This document shows, piece after piece, positions 1 through 6,418 of a DNA stretch of 12,582 nt. Within the stretch, counting starts at the first letter, position 1. Every line of letters starts with the position of its first letter. This DNA comes from an uncultured Eubacteriales bacterium. GTDB taxonomy: Bacteria; Bacillota; Clostridia; Oscillospirales; CAG-272. The position numbers and the translations under genes are program-made. The stretch lies in the NCBI GenBank assembly GCA_934467435.1, contig CAKSLR010000037.1, positions 1 through 12,582 of the forward strand, in the 5' to 3' direction. A model generated the notes under the pieces. The model searched no databases. It was not told where the DNA came from and saw only the letters and a list, made by a program, of their open reading frames with translations.

Positions 1-659
1 TCAAAATCCAGTTCCATGCTTCCGTGCACGGGATACCAATCGGTTTTGGTGCGGGTGCGCTGTTCGGTCTTCCCGTTGACGCGGACGGTATAATGTTCCA
101 CCCGCTGCCGTCCGCCAAAGCCGTCATAATCGGTATGCACGGCGGCGTCAAACGTCCAGTACGGCACGTAAATTCCGTTCAGTTGCGGGCGGTAAGTGCC
201 GCGCTTGAAGCGGCGGGGGGCGAAAAAACGTCGCCGCACCCACTTGGCAAATGCCGAGCGGGCGTCCCCCTCCGATACGCGGAAGGGAATCATGGTTTCG
301 GGCTGAATGACCTCCTTGCCCTCCTGCGGTTCGGTTACATAATTGGCACCGCAAAACGGGCAGGTGGCGGTCATGGCGGCGGCGCTCATCAGCGTTTCCG
401 CCCCGCAGGAAGGGCAGGTGAGGGTGACGCGACCGCGCTCTTCCCATTTCGGCGCGTCATAGGTGTCTTCCTCGGGGAAGTAGGCGTATTCCGGCGCCTC
501 CTCCTCCACGCTCACAATCTCTTCCGTACTTTTACAGTAAGGGCAGTACAGGGTACCGCGCGCGGGGTCATATGACATCTGGCTGCCGCAGTTTTTACAG
601 GGAAAACCTACTGCCTGTGCGGTATCCCCGGTTTTTGTGTCTTCTTTCGTTTCGTCCAT
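1..659 (-). CDS. Double zinc-ribbon protein (TFIIB-type zinc-ribbon family), partial, C-terminus off the left edge
   Basis: The frame is open from an ATG at 657-659 to the left edge, giving 219 residues with no stop. Two zinc-binding units are visible: CxxC pairs at C21/C24 with C39/C42, and at C82/C85 with C100/C103. A conserved-looking core follows (IPFRVSEGDA near 124-133, then NGIYVPYWTFDA near 161-172), which resembles Firmicute proteins annotated as TFIIB-type zinc-ribbon or loosely as primosomal/helicase-like. No helicase motif is present in the visible part, so I would not call it a helicase. The acidic linker between the ribbons (about 46-69) is probably unstructured. The upstream ribosome binding site is weak (ACAGG). 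It lies 67 bases downstream of abrB on the same strand with no convincing terminator between them, so co-transcription is plausible. Biological role unknown. Confidence 0.8.
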   Translation of the reverse strand, partial: MDETKEDTKTGDTAQAVGFPCKNCGSQMSYDPARGTLYCPYCKSTEEIVSVEEEAPEYAYFPEEDTYDAPKWEERGRVTLTCPSCGAETLMSAAAMTATCPFCGANYVTEPQEGKEVIQPETMIPFRVSEGDARSAFAKWVRRRFFAPRRFKRGTYRPQLNGIYVPYWTFDAAVHTDYDGFGGRQRVEHYTVRVNGKTEQRTRTKTDWYPVHGSMELDF

Positions 660-726
660 ATGTACCTGTATCGCCCGTCTGTCATAACGGGGGTTCTTTC
701 GGAATAGGATGTAGCGACCGAAACAA

Positions 727-972
727 TCAGAACTGCTTCTTCATCTGCTCAATGCAGTCGTGGCAGACCATTTTGCCGCGGAAGAGGGTCACGTCTTCTT
801 CCCCGCCGCAGAACACGCAGGACGTGCCGTATTTTCTCAGAATGATCTTGTCGCCATCCACAAAAATTTCCATTGCATCACGGGAATTGATGCCCATGGT
901 ATTGCGGATCTCCATCGGGATAACCACACGGCCGAGTTCGTCGATTTTTCTTACAATTCCGGTAGATTTCAT
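727..972 (-). CDS. abrB: AbrB/SpoVT-family transition-state regulator with Cys-rich C-terminus
   Basis: An 81-residue protein. Residues 1-48 are a classic swapped-hairpin AbrB DNA-binding domain (MKSTGIVRKIDELGRVVIP at the start, then ME[I]RNTMGI and DKIILRKY), very close to Bacillus AbrB. The C-terminus differs from the Bacillus multimerisation domain: it has two CxxC pairs (C52/C55 and C70/C73), expected to bind one metal ion, probably zinc. This arrangement is known in clostridial AbrB proteins. The ATG at 970-972 was chosen over upstream in-frame codons because AAAGGAG sits about 9 bases before it and because the promoter at 1025-1053 would put the upstream codons outside the transcript. 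Family role: dimer or tetramer that represses post-exponential and sporulation genes. It diverges from the spmA-spoIIIA cluster. Whether it controls that cluster is inference. Confidence 0.92.
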   Translation of the reverse strand: MKSTGIVRKIDELGRVVIPMEIRNTMGINSRDAMEIFVDGDKIILRKYGTSCVFCGGEEDVTLFRGKMVCHDCIEQMKKQF

Positions 973-989
973 AAATTTCTTTCTCCTTT

Positions 990-1007
990 GCTTTCCCCAT
1001 GTAAAGC
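990..1007 (-). other. Small leader hairpin just upstream of the abrB ribosome binding site
   Basis: Read on the minus strand, GCTTT (1003-1007) pairs with AAAGC (990-994) around an 8-base loop. The 3' arm ends directly against the AAAGGAG ribosome binding site. The GGGG in the loop could instead pair with the CCCCCC run just upstream (1008-1013 complement), giving a competing fold. Only five pairs, so a regulatory role is speculative. Confidence 0.25.
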
Positions 1008-1024
1008 GGGGGGTTGATGCTAAT

Positions 1025-1053
1025 AGCATAGCACAAAATCTAACAAATGTCAA
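1025..1053 (-). promoter_or_regulatory. Sigma-A-type promoter of abrB
   Basis: On the minus strand a perfect -35 TTGACA (1048-1053) is followed by a 17-base spacer and -10 TATGCT (1025-1030; 4 of 6). Transcription would start near 1018, leaving a leader of about 45 bases before the ATG at 972. The promoter lies in the 164-base gap shared with the divergent spmA gene. Confidence 0.75.
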
Positions 1054-1136
1054 CGGCTGCCCCCATGATTTTTTACGGAGCGACCAATATTTAACAAACT
1101 CGACAAACTGTAGTCAAAAAGAAGGAGATTTTCACA

Positions 1137-1754
1137 GTGCTCGGCGTAGTGTTTTCCTGTTTGATTCTGGCATCGTTTGCGGCAGCAGCGGCGGGGGGCA
1201 ATCTTTCACTGCTCTCGGACGCGGCGCTCGACGGCGCCGTGCGCGCGGTCACGCTGATCCTTTCCCTGTGCGGGATGCTTTCGCTGTTTTCGGGGGTCAT
1301 GGCGGTGTTTTCGGAGGCGGGGCTGCTTTGCCGCTTTGCCCGTCTGCTGCGCCCGCTTCTGCGCGTGCTGTTTCCCGGAGTTGCCGAAACGGGGGAGGGG
1401 CTTGCCGAAATTTCCGCGGCGTTTGCCGCCAATCTGCTGGGAATGGGGAACGTTGCGACCCCGTTTGCGCTTGCCGCCATGAGAAAAATGGCGGCAACGT
1501 CCGCCCCCGGTACGGCAAGCGACGATATGGTGACGTTCTCCGTCCTTTCCACCGTTCCCGTTACCGTTTTGCCCACCACCATGATCGCCCTGCGGCGCCT
1601 CGCCGGCTCTGCTCATGCCGCCGTCATTTTGCCGCCGGTGGCGTTGGTCAGTCTGCTTTCGTCGCTTTTTGCCCTGCTTGTCTGCCGGCTGCTTTGCCGG
1701 CTGTTCCCCGGCGGAAAAGAAAAGAGGGAGAAGGGAGGGGGCGCGCATGCCTGA
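1137..1754 (+). CDS. spmA: Spore maturation protein SpmA (nucleoside-recognition/Gate domain membrane protein)
   Basis: A 205-residue membrane protein, close to the usual length of about 196. Hydrophobic segments lie near 3-20, 36-58, 136-150 and 162-188. The diagnostic stretch is GLAEISAAFAANLLGMGNVATP (88-109), matching the SpmA/nucleoside-recognition signature, followed by the conserved LSTVPVTVLPTT (137-148). SpmA and SpmB together are needed for full spore-core dehydration in Bacillus; the transported species is not established. The GTG at 1137 was chosen because AAGGAG (1122-1127) lies 9 bases upstream. It is the first gene of a long plus-strand unit and overlaps spmB by 8 bases. No clear sigma-E promoter was found upstream: CAATATT at 1085-1091 resembles a -35, but no matching -10 follows at proper spacing. 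Confidence 0.9.
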   Translation: MLGVVFSCLILASFAAAAAGGNLSLLSDAALDGAVRAVTLILSLCGMLSLFSGVMAVFSEAGLLCRFARLLRPLLRVLFPGVAETGEGLAEISAAFAANLLGMGNVATPFALAAMRKMAATSAPGTASDDMVTFSVLSTVPVTVLPTTMIALRRLAGSAHAAVILPPVALVSLLSSLFALLVCRLLCRLFPGGKEKREKGGGAHA

Positions 1755-2295
1755 ATGGTTGTCGGGCATTGCCGTTCCGCTTCTTTTGTGTGCGACGGCG
1801 GTGGTGCTGCTCGCACGGCGGCGGGGCAAGCGAGACCCCTTTGATGCGTTTCTTTCCGGTGCGAAGGACGGTATGAGGACGGCGGTGGGGCTTCTGCCTA
1901 CCCTGGTGCCGCTGCTTTCGGCGGTTTCCATGCTGCGGGCAAGCGGGTTCTGCGACCGGCTTGCGGAGTGGCTTGCGCCGTTTTGCACCCGCCTCGGAAT
2001 TCCCGCCGCGCTCCTGCCGCTTGTACTGCTGCGCCCCGTATCGGGCAGCGGGTCAAACGCCATGCTGCTGGATCTGTTTGAACAGTTCGGGGCGGATAGT
2101 TTTGTGGGGCTTTGCGCCTCGATTCTGCTCGGGTCGTCAGATACCCTTGTTTACATCATTGCGGTATATTTTTCCGCCGCACAGGTGCGCCGCACGCGGC
2201 ATGCGCTGCCCGCCGCTCTTCTTGCCGCCGTGTTTGCGCTGTTGCTTTCCTGCTTTCTCTGCCGCCTGCTTTTCGGGGAGGTGGGGTTATGCTGA
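1747..2295 (+). CDS. spmB: Spore maturation protein SpmB
   Basis: A 182-residue membrane protein, matching the usual length of about 178. Hydrophobic segments lie near 6-23, 46-64, 86-96, 117-142 and 154-174. The signature RPVSGSGSNAMLLDLFEQFG (96-115) and the run ASILLGSSDTLVYIIAVYF (124-142) match the SpmB branch of the nucleoside-recognition family. The ATG at 1747 was chosen because a GGGAGGGG ribosome binding site precedes it. It begins inside the last codons of spmA (8-base overlap), and its own end overlaps the start of spoIIIAA by 7 bases, so translational coupling runs from spmA into the spoIIIA locus. In Bacillus subtilis spmA-spmB sit downstream of dacB rather than next to spoIIIA. 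Confidence 0.92.
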   Translation: MPEWLSGIAVPLLLCATAVVLLARRRGKRDPFDAFLSGAKDGMRTAVGLLPTLVPLLSAVSMLRASGFCDRLAEWLAPFCTRLGIPAALLPLVLLRPVSGSGSNAMLLDLFEQFGADSFVGLCASILLGSSDTLVYIIAVYFSAAQVRRTRHALPAALLAAVFALLLSCFLCRLLFGEVGLC

Positions 2296-3209
2296 GCCCA
2301 TCGCTGACCGCTTTGCTTGCCCTTTTACCCCCCGGCGTGCGGCGGGAGATTTTGCGGCGGGAGGAAAGTTATCTCGGGTTTGAGGGGCGGCTCTTTGAAA
2401 TTCGTTTGCGGGCGGGGATGCCCGCCGCCCTGCTGTTTGACGGAAAAAATGTGCTTTTGCCGGTTCCGGTTTCCCCGGCGGATGTGGAAAACACCTTCAC
2501 CGCCCTTTGCGGCGGCTCGGTCTATGCACATACCGAAACGCTGCGCGAGGGGTACCTGACTTACGGTTCCTTCCGCGTGGGGGTGGTCGGGCGCGCCGTG
2601 CGGGAAGGCGGGCGAATCACCGGGCTTTGCGATGTCAGTTCCCTTGTCCTGCGGATTCCGCACTGCGTGGCGGGGGCGGGAGACGTGGCGGAAAAGACCT
2701 TTTTGCGCCTCGGCGGGCGGCAGGGATTGCTGATCTACGCGCCCCCCTGCGGCGGCAAGACGACGTTGCTTGCCGACCTCGCCGTGCGACTTTCCCGCGG
2801 GCGGGAAGGGCGGCGGGTGGCGCTGATCGATACGCGGGAGGAATTGTTTGACGCTACCGCAGCCGCCGACTGTCAGCTTGACGTGCTGCGCGGTTACCCG
2901 CCCGATGCGGGTATTCTGCTGGCAACCCGCACGCTGGCGCCGGAGGTGATTCTTTGCGATGAAATCGCCAGCGCGGCGGATGCCGCTGCGGTCCTTGCCG
3001 CCACCGGGGGCGGGGTACCGTTGATTGCTTCGGCACACGCAGGGAGTATCGGCGAACTTTTCTCCCGTGCCGCCCTGCGCCCGCTTCTTTCATCGGGGTG
3101 TTTTGGTGCGTATATCGGCATAAGCCGGGAGGGGGGCGCATATCGTTATACCGTAACAGATGCCGAACAGGTGGTGGAAGGAGAGGGTGTGCGGTGTGGC
3201 AGTGGTTAG
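2289..3209 (+). CDS. spoIIIAA: Stage III sporulation protein SpoIIIAA (secretion-type ATPase)
   Basis: A 306-residue cytoplasmic ATPase of the mother cell, related to ATPases that energise type II/IV secretion and pilus machines; it is thought to power the SpoIIIA-SpoIIQ channel. The N-terminal domain (about 1-135) contains FEIRLRAGMP (36-45) and the G-rich segment LTYGSFRVGVVGRAV (90-104). Walker A is APPCGGKTT (151-159), with Ala in the first position, as seen in other family members. A conserved VALIDTREEL follows (177-186). Walker B is VILCDE (220-225), then an SAHA sensor-like segment (248-251). The ATG at 2289 overlaps the end of spmB by 7 bases and is preceded by GGGGAGG. Alternative upstream starts would lie deep inside spmB and are unlikely. 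Confidence 0.95.
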   Translation: MLSPSLTALLALLPPGVRREILRREESYLGFEGRLFEIRLRAGMPAALLFDGKNVLLPVPVSPADVENTFTALCGGSVYAHTETLREGYLTYGSFRVGVVGRAVREGGRITGLCDVSSLVLRIPHCVAGAGDVAEKTFLRLGGRQGLLIYAPPCGGKTTLLADLAVRLSRGREGRRVALIDTREELFDATAAADCQLDVLRGYPPDAGILLATRTLAPEVILCDEIASAADAAAVLAATGGGVPLIASAHAGSIGELFSRAALRPLLSSGCFGAYIGISREGGAYRYTVTDAEQVVEGEGVRCGSG

Positions 3210-3676
3210 GCGGCGGTGCGATTCTTGCGGTCTCTTTTTATCTTTCCGTCTCGGTTTCCCGTATGGAAGGACGCCGCGTGCGCCAGACCGAAGGCTTTTT
3301 TCTTCTTCTTTGCCGCATCCGTGCGGAAATTGCCGCCTACCGTACGCCGCTGGATCGGATTCTTCTGCTCTTTGAGAACCCCGCGCTCGGGGAATGCGGT
3401 TTTCTTGCCGCCGCGCGGAGCGAGGGGTTTGCAGGCGCGCTGGATCTTTGTCGGGACCGGTTGCTTTTAGACGAGGAAGAACTGCGGCTCCTCGATGCCT
3501 TCGGGGATCGGATCGGGCGTGGTGACTGCGTGGAAGAAGTCCGCCTGTGCGACTACACGGCGCGGGAATTGGAAAAAACCATGCTGCGGCAAAAAGAAGA
3601 GGCGCCGCGCCGCGTTCGCGCGGCGCGGGCGCTGGCGGTGACGGGGGGACTGATGCTTCTGCTCTTTCTCCTCTGA
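3194..3676 (+). CDS. spoIIIAB: Stage III sporulation protein SpoIIIAB
   Basis: A 160-residue protein (Bacillus about 171) with membrane segments at both ends: residues 3-21 and about 146-160, the latter running to the C-terminus. The cytoplasmic middle is mainly helical and charged, with an EIAAYRTPLDRIL segment (45-57) typical of the family; its fold is related to the GspF/PilC inner-membrane platform proteins of type II secretion and type IV pili. It is a mother-cell membrane part of the feeding-tube complex and a likely partner of SpoIIIAA. The GTG at 3194 was chosen because AAGGAG (3178-3183) lies 10 bases upstream and the first membrane segment then starts at once, as in homologues. It overlaps spoIIIAA by 16 bases. 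Confidence 0.93.
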   Translation: MWQWLGGGAILAVSFYLSVSVSRMEGRRVRQTEGFFLLLCRIRAEIAAYRTPLDRILLLFENPALGECGFLAAARSEGFAGALDLCRDRLLLDEEELRLLDAFGDRIGRGDCVEEVRLCDYTARELEKTMLRQKEEAPRRVRAARALAVTGGLMLLLFLL

Positions 3677-3708
3677 GCAGGGATTTCGGATAAGAAAGGA
3701 TACGGGAA

Positions 3709-3903
3709 ATGGATATCAGTCTGATTCTGAAGGTAGCGGGGGTGGGAATTCTGGTGGCGGTTGCCCAGCAGATTCTTTCCCGCGCGGGGCGGGATGACCA
3801 GGCAATGCTGGTTTCGCTGGCGGGGGTCATTCTCGTCCTGTTGCTTCTTGTGCGGGAGATCGGCAATCTCTTTGCCCTGGTGGAAAGTGTGTTCGGGCTT
3901 TGA
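3709..3903 (+). CDS. spoIIIAC: Stage III sporulation protein SpoIIIAC
   Basis: A 64-residue protein made almost wholly of two membrane helices (about 4-20 and 32-49) joined by a short polar turn (SRAGRDDQA, 24-32) and ending in EIGNLFALVESVFGL. This matches SpoIIIAC in length (usual about 68) and pattern. It is a small integral membrane part of the SpoIIIA complex, often compared with export-gate proteins of flagellar and type III systems. AAAGGA lies about 10 bases before the ATG. A 32-base gap separates it from spoIIIAB, and its TGA overlaps the spoIIIAD start by four bases. Confidence 0.93.
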   Translation: MDISLILKVAGVGILVAVAQQILSRAGRDDQAMLVSLAGVILVLLLLVREIGNLFALVESVFGL

Positions 3904-4283
3904 ACGTGCTGCAGGTTTGTGCGCTGGCGCTGCTTGCCGCCATGCTCTCGTATCTTTTACGTACGGCAGGCTCCCGCCTTGCCGTTTTGGTTTCGCTTTG
4001 CGGGGGACTTGCCCTCCTTGCCCTGACCCTTGCCCGTTACCGGGAGCCGATTGCCGCGCTGCGGGAGATGGCGGAACGGGCGGGAGCGGGGGAGGAAGTG
4101 CGGCAGATTTTCAAAATGTTGTCGGTCGGTATGGTCTGCGCGGCGGGGGCGGATACCTGCCGCGACCTTGGGGAAGCAACGCTCGCGGCGCGGCTTGAGT
4201 TTTTCGGGCGGGTAGAGATTCTGCTGCTTGCCCTGCCGTTCCTTCTGCGTCTGTTTTCGTTTGCGTGGGAGGCAATGGCATGA
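3900..4283 (+). CDS. spoIIIAD: Stage III sporulation protein SpoIIIAD
   Basis: A 127-residue membrane protein (Bacillus about 133) with helices near 2-20, 26-45 and 104-122. The conserved block FKMLSVGMVCAAGADTCRDLGE (71-92) corresponds to the family's characteristic cytoplasmic CRDxGE region. It is homologous in part to SpoIIIAC and belongs to the same membrane core. The start is a TTG at 3900 that shares four bases (TTGA) with the spoIIIAC stop; the resulting N-terminus MNVLQV lines up with family members. A GTG two codons downstream (3906) is the only close alternative. The rare TTG start in a stop-start overlap suggests re-initiation rather than independent ribosome binding. It ends in an ATGA overlap with spoIIIAE. 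Confidence 0.92.
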   Translation: MNVLQVCALALLAAMLSYLLRTAGSRLAVLVSLCGGLALLALTLARYREPIAALREMAERAGAGEEVRQIFKMLSVGMVCAAGADTCRDLGEATLAARLEFFGRVEILLLALPFLLRLFSFAWEAMA

Positions 4284-5404
4284 GACGAAGAAAACTGCTT
4301 TTCTCTGCGGTCGTGCTGCTTCTGTTTTTCGCGCTGCTTGCCGTGCCCGTTTTTGCGGCGGAGGAAGATGAACTGTTTTCCGACTTTTTTGCGGCGCTGC
4401 CGGAGGAGGTGCGCGCCGATCTTGCGGGCAGAACCGATACGAAAGACATCGGGAATCTGATCGGGGTGCGATATCTCTTTTCGCTCGTTGCCGATGCGCT
4501 GGATGCCGGCGTTCGGGAAGGGAGCGGTTTTTTTGCCCGCACGGTCGGACTGGCTCTTCTGTTCTCGGCGCTCTCCCACCTGCTTGCCGGCGGGGGAGAG
4601 GGGAGCACCCTGCGCATGGCGGGCAAGGGGATGGAGATCATTCTCGTATTCCTTCTCTTTTCGGAATGTAAAAACGATATGGCGCTCACCTCCGCTCTGC
4701 TCACCGATCTTTGCCGCTTTTCGGACGGTCTGATTCCTGTGTTCGGGGCGCTTTTCTCGGCGGCGGGCAACGGCATGAGCGCCGCGGTGGCGGGCGGAGG
4801 TTTTCTTTCTCTCTCTTATGTGCTCGAGCACATCGCCGCGGGCGTGATGCTGCCGTTTTTGCATCTGCTGCTTGCCTTCTGTGTATTGTTTTGCCTGTGG
4901 GAGGGGGGCACGGCAAAGCCGCTGTTTGACAGCCTGCGCCATACTTACATCACCCTGCTTTCGTTTCTTTCTCTTCTACTGGTAACGGCGCTCGGTTTTC
5001 AGGGGGTTCTTGCCGCCTCTGCCGATTCGCTTGCCGCCTCGGCGGTGCGTTTTACCGTCGGGCAGATGATTCCCGTGGTCGGTGCGGGGCTGGGCGGCAC
5101 GCTGCGCACCCTTTCCGCCACGCTTTCTCTTCTGAAAAGCAAAATCGGGGTGCTTGCGGTGGTGGCGCTGCTCTCGCTCTTTCTGCCGACGCTGGTTTCT
5201 CTCCTTCTGCATCGCTTTTGTCTTTCGTTTGCCGGCGGGTTTGCTTCGCTGCTTGGCAGTGAGCGGGCGGGTCGGATTTTTACCGATTTCCGCGGCATTT
5301 ACGATCTTGCCGTGGCGACGCTTTCGCTTTGTGCGGTTCTTTTTCTGCTGGTAATCGGGGTGCTTTCGCATATGGGAATTGCCGTTCCCGCCCCGGTGGG
5401 ATAG
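4280..5404 (+). CDS. spoIIIAE: Stage III sporulation protein SpoIIIAE
   Basis: A 374-residue polytopic membrane protein (Bacillus about 399), the largest subunit of the SpoIIIA complex. It starts with a clear signal peptide: MRRRK, a hydrophobic stretch (7-22) and a likely cleavage site VFA|AEE after residue 26. Several membrane segments follow between about 95 and 370. The conserved core lies in the middle: QGVLAASADSLAA, then GQMIPVVGAGL. The ATG at 4280 was chosen over a GTG at 4265 because GGGAGG (4267-4272) sits at ideal distance and the ATGA overlap couples it to spoIIIAD. In Bacillus it interacts with other SpoIIIA proteins in the mother-cell membrane facing the forespore. Confidence is high from context plus the conserved core. 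Confidence 0.94.
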   Translation: MRRRKLLFSAVVLLLFFALLAVPVFAAEEDELFSDFFAALPEEVRADLAGRTDTKDIGNLIGVRYLFSLVADALDAGVREGSGFFARTVGLALLFSALSHLLAGGGEGSTLRMAGKGMEIILVFLLFSECKNDMALTSALLTDLCRFSDGLIPVFGALFSAAGNGMSAAVAGGGFLSLSYVLEHIAAGVMLPFLHLLLAFCVLFCLWEGGTAKPLFDSLRHTYITLLSFLSLLLVTALGFQGVLAASADSLAASAVRFTVGQMIPVVGAGLGGTLRTLSATLSLLKSKIGVLAVVALLSLFLPTLVSLLLHRFCLSFAGGFASLLGSERAGRIFTDFRGIYDLAVATLSLCAVLFLLVIGVLSHMGIAVPAPVG

Positions 5405-5413
5405 GAGGAAAAA

Positions 5414-5887
5414 ATGGGAGAATGGTTACGGGGAATATGGCTGCCCGGCGCGGTGGCGGTTCTTTCTTCTTTCCTTGTGCCGGAAAAAAATGAAAAACTG
5501 CGCCGCGCGGTACTGCTCGGTATTTCACTCTTTTTCCTCTGCGCGCTGATTCGCCCGTTTTCCGATGGGGCGCTTTCCAATCTGCTGCGCGGGCTTTCGC
5601 CACCCTCTGTGGGCGGGGCGGTCTGGCAGCCGTCGGAAGAAACGCTCGGTGCGATGGAGGATTCCGCGGCGGAGGGCGTGGCGGCGGATGTGGCATCGCA
5701 TTTCGCCCTTCCGCGGGACTGTGTGCGGGCGACCCTTTCCCTTGCACTGGAGGGGGAGGAATGTCGTATTACGGCACTGACCCTGACGCTCTCAGGCGTG
5801 GCGCGCACGGCGGATCTGTACGCAGTGCGGGAATATGCGGCGGCGACCTACGTCGCCCCATGTGAGGTGATCTGCGATGGCGGATAA
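5414..5887 (+). CDS. spoIIIAF: Stage III sporulation protein SpoIIIAF
   Basis: A 157-residue protein, shorter than the Bacillus homologue (about 206). Two N-terminal membrane helices (about 8-21 and 32-47) are joined by a charged KNEKLRR turn, followed by RPFSDGAL, a family-typical segment. The remainder should form the soluble domain in the space between mother cell and forespore; the last 40 residues alternate beta-like and helical segments (ITALTLTLSGVAR, then a helix, then EVICDGG), fitting the ring-building-motif fold reported for this family. An AGGAGG ribosome binding site lies just before the ATG, 9 bases after spoIIIAE. It overlaps spoIIIAG by 11 bases. Confidence 0.9.
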   Translation: MGEWLRGIWLPGAVAVLSSFLVPEKNEKLRRAVLLGISLFFLCALIRPFSDGALSNLLRGLSPPSVGGAVWQPSEETLGAMEDSAAEGVAADVASHFALPRDCVRATLSLALEGEECRITALTLTLSGVARTADLYAVREYAAATYVAPCEVICDGG

Positions 5888-6335
5888 AGGTTTGATCGGG
5901 AAGTATCTCAAAAATCTGAAGGGGAAGTGGCTCTTTCTTCTGCTGGCGCTGCTCGGGGTGCTGCTGCTTCTCTTCGGCGGGGCGGCGGGAACGGAGAGAG
6001 GCTCCGAAAATGCAGGTGACACTGCCCGCGCCGATGCCTACCGTGCGTCACTGGAAAAGGATCTGACGGCGCTGTGCTCCCGCGTTTCCGGGGTGGGGAA
6101 GTTATCTCTGATGCTGACGCTGGAGAGCGGAGAAACGGCAGTGTACGGGGAAGCGGGGGAGAGTACCCTTTCCCGCGGGCAAGAAAAACTGCTCACGCAT
6201 GAGTATCCCCGTGTGCGTGGCGTGGCGGTGGTGTGCGAAGGGGGAAACGACCCCGCCGTGCGGCAGGAGTTGACCGCGCTGCTGTGCGCGGCACTCGGCA
6301 TCGGCAGCCACCGCGTGTATATCGGCGCAGGGTAG
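5877..6335 (+). CDS. spoIIIAG: Stage III sporulation protein SpoIIIAG, short form
   Basis: A 152-residue protein with one membrane helix (about 18-34) and a C-terminal ring-building domain: YRASLEKDLTALCSRVSGVGKLSLMLTLES (55-84), then RVRGVAVVCEGG (112-123) and a final helix-strand ending in GSHRVYIGAG. These two halves match SpoIIIAG around an insertion. In Bacillus subtilis (229 residues) that insertion forms the beta-triangle that lines the large SpoIIIAG ring; here only about 20 residues (91-110) remain between the halves. Identity is secure from position and motifs. Whether the short form still makes a barrel-type ring is open. GAGGTGA precedes the ATG, which overlaps spoIIIAF by 11 bases. 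Confidence 0.92.
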   Translation: MADKGLIGKYLKNLKGKWLFLLLALLGVLLLLFGGAAGTERGSENAGDTARADAYRASLEKDLTALCSRVSGVGKLSLMLTLESGETAVYGEAGESTLSRGQEKLLTHEYPRVRGVAVVCEGGNDPAVRQELTALLCAALGIGSHRVYIGAG

Positions 6336-6353
6336 CGTTTTGAAAAAAGCGAG

Positions 6354-6382
6354 GAATATCCCGCCGGGCGGGTACATATATA
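6354..6382 (+). promoter_or_regulatory. Candidate sigma-E-type internal promoter for spoIIIAH, with a GC palindrome in its spacer
   Basis: GAATATC (6354-6360) fits the Bacillus sigma-E -35 consensus GHATATT at 6 of 7 positions. It is followed by a 14-base spacer and CATATATA (6375-6382), which fits CATACAHT at 6 of 8. Transcription would start near 6389, ahead of the spoIIIAH ribosome binding site GGAGG (6406-6410). The spacer is almost filled by a perfect palindrome, CCCGCC-G-GGCGGG (6360-6372), which could be an operator or a short hairpin in read-through transcripts. Consensus matching is by eye. Confidence 0.5.
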
Positions 6383-6418
6383 TGAAACACAAGCAAAACA
6401 ATTTTGGAGGAAACGCAT

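Noticed and set aside
672..726. Possible terminator between abrB and the zinc-ribbon gene
   Set aside because: Only a 6-pair stem (TTTCGG/CCGAAA) with a long loop and no T-run; too weak to call.
1085..1113. CAATATT upstream of spmA considered as a sigma-E -35 box
   Set aside because: The best -10-like octamer (CAAACTGT) matches only 5 of 8 and is at 12 bases, so the promoter is not supported although one is expected here.
572..1876. Long plus-strand open frame (434 codons) across abrB and spmA
   Set aside because: It crosses the abrB gene antisense and spmA in another frame, has low-complexity Arg/Ala/Cys-rich translation and no ribosome binding site; a shadow of GC-rich coding DNA.
2164..2192. 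GTATATT inside spmB, a full match to a sigma-E -35 box, considered as the spoIIIAA promoter
   Set aside because: No -10-like CATACAHT sequence follows at 13-15 bases.
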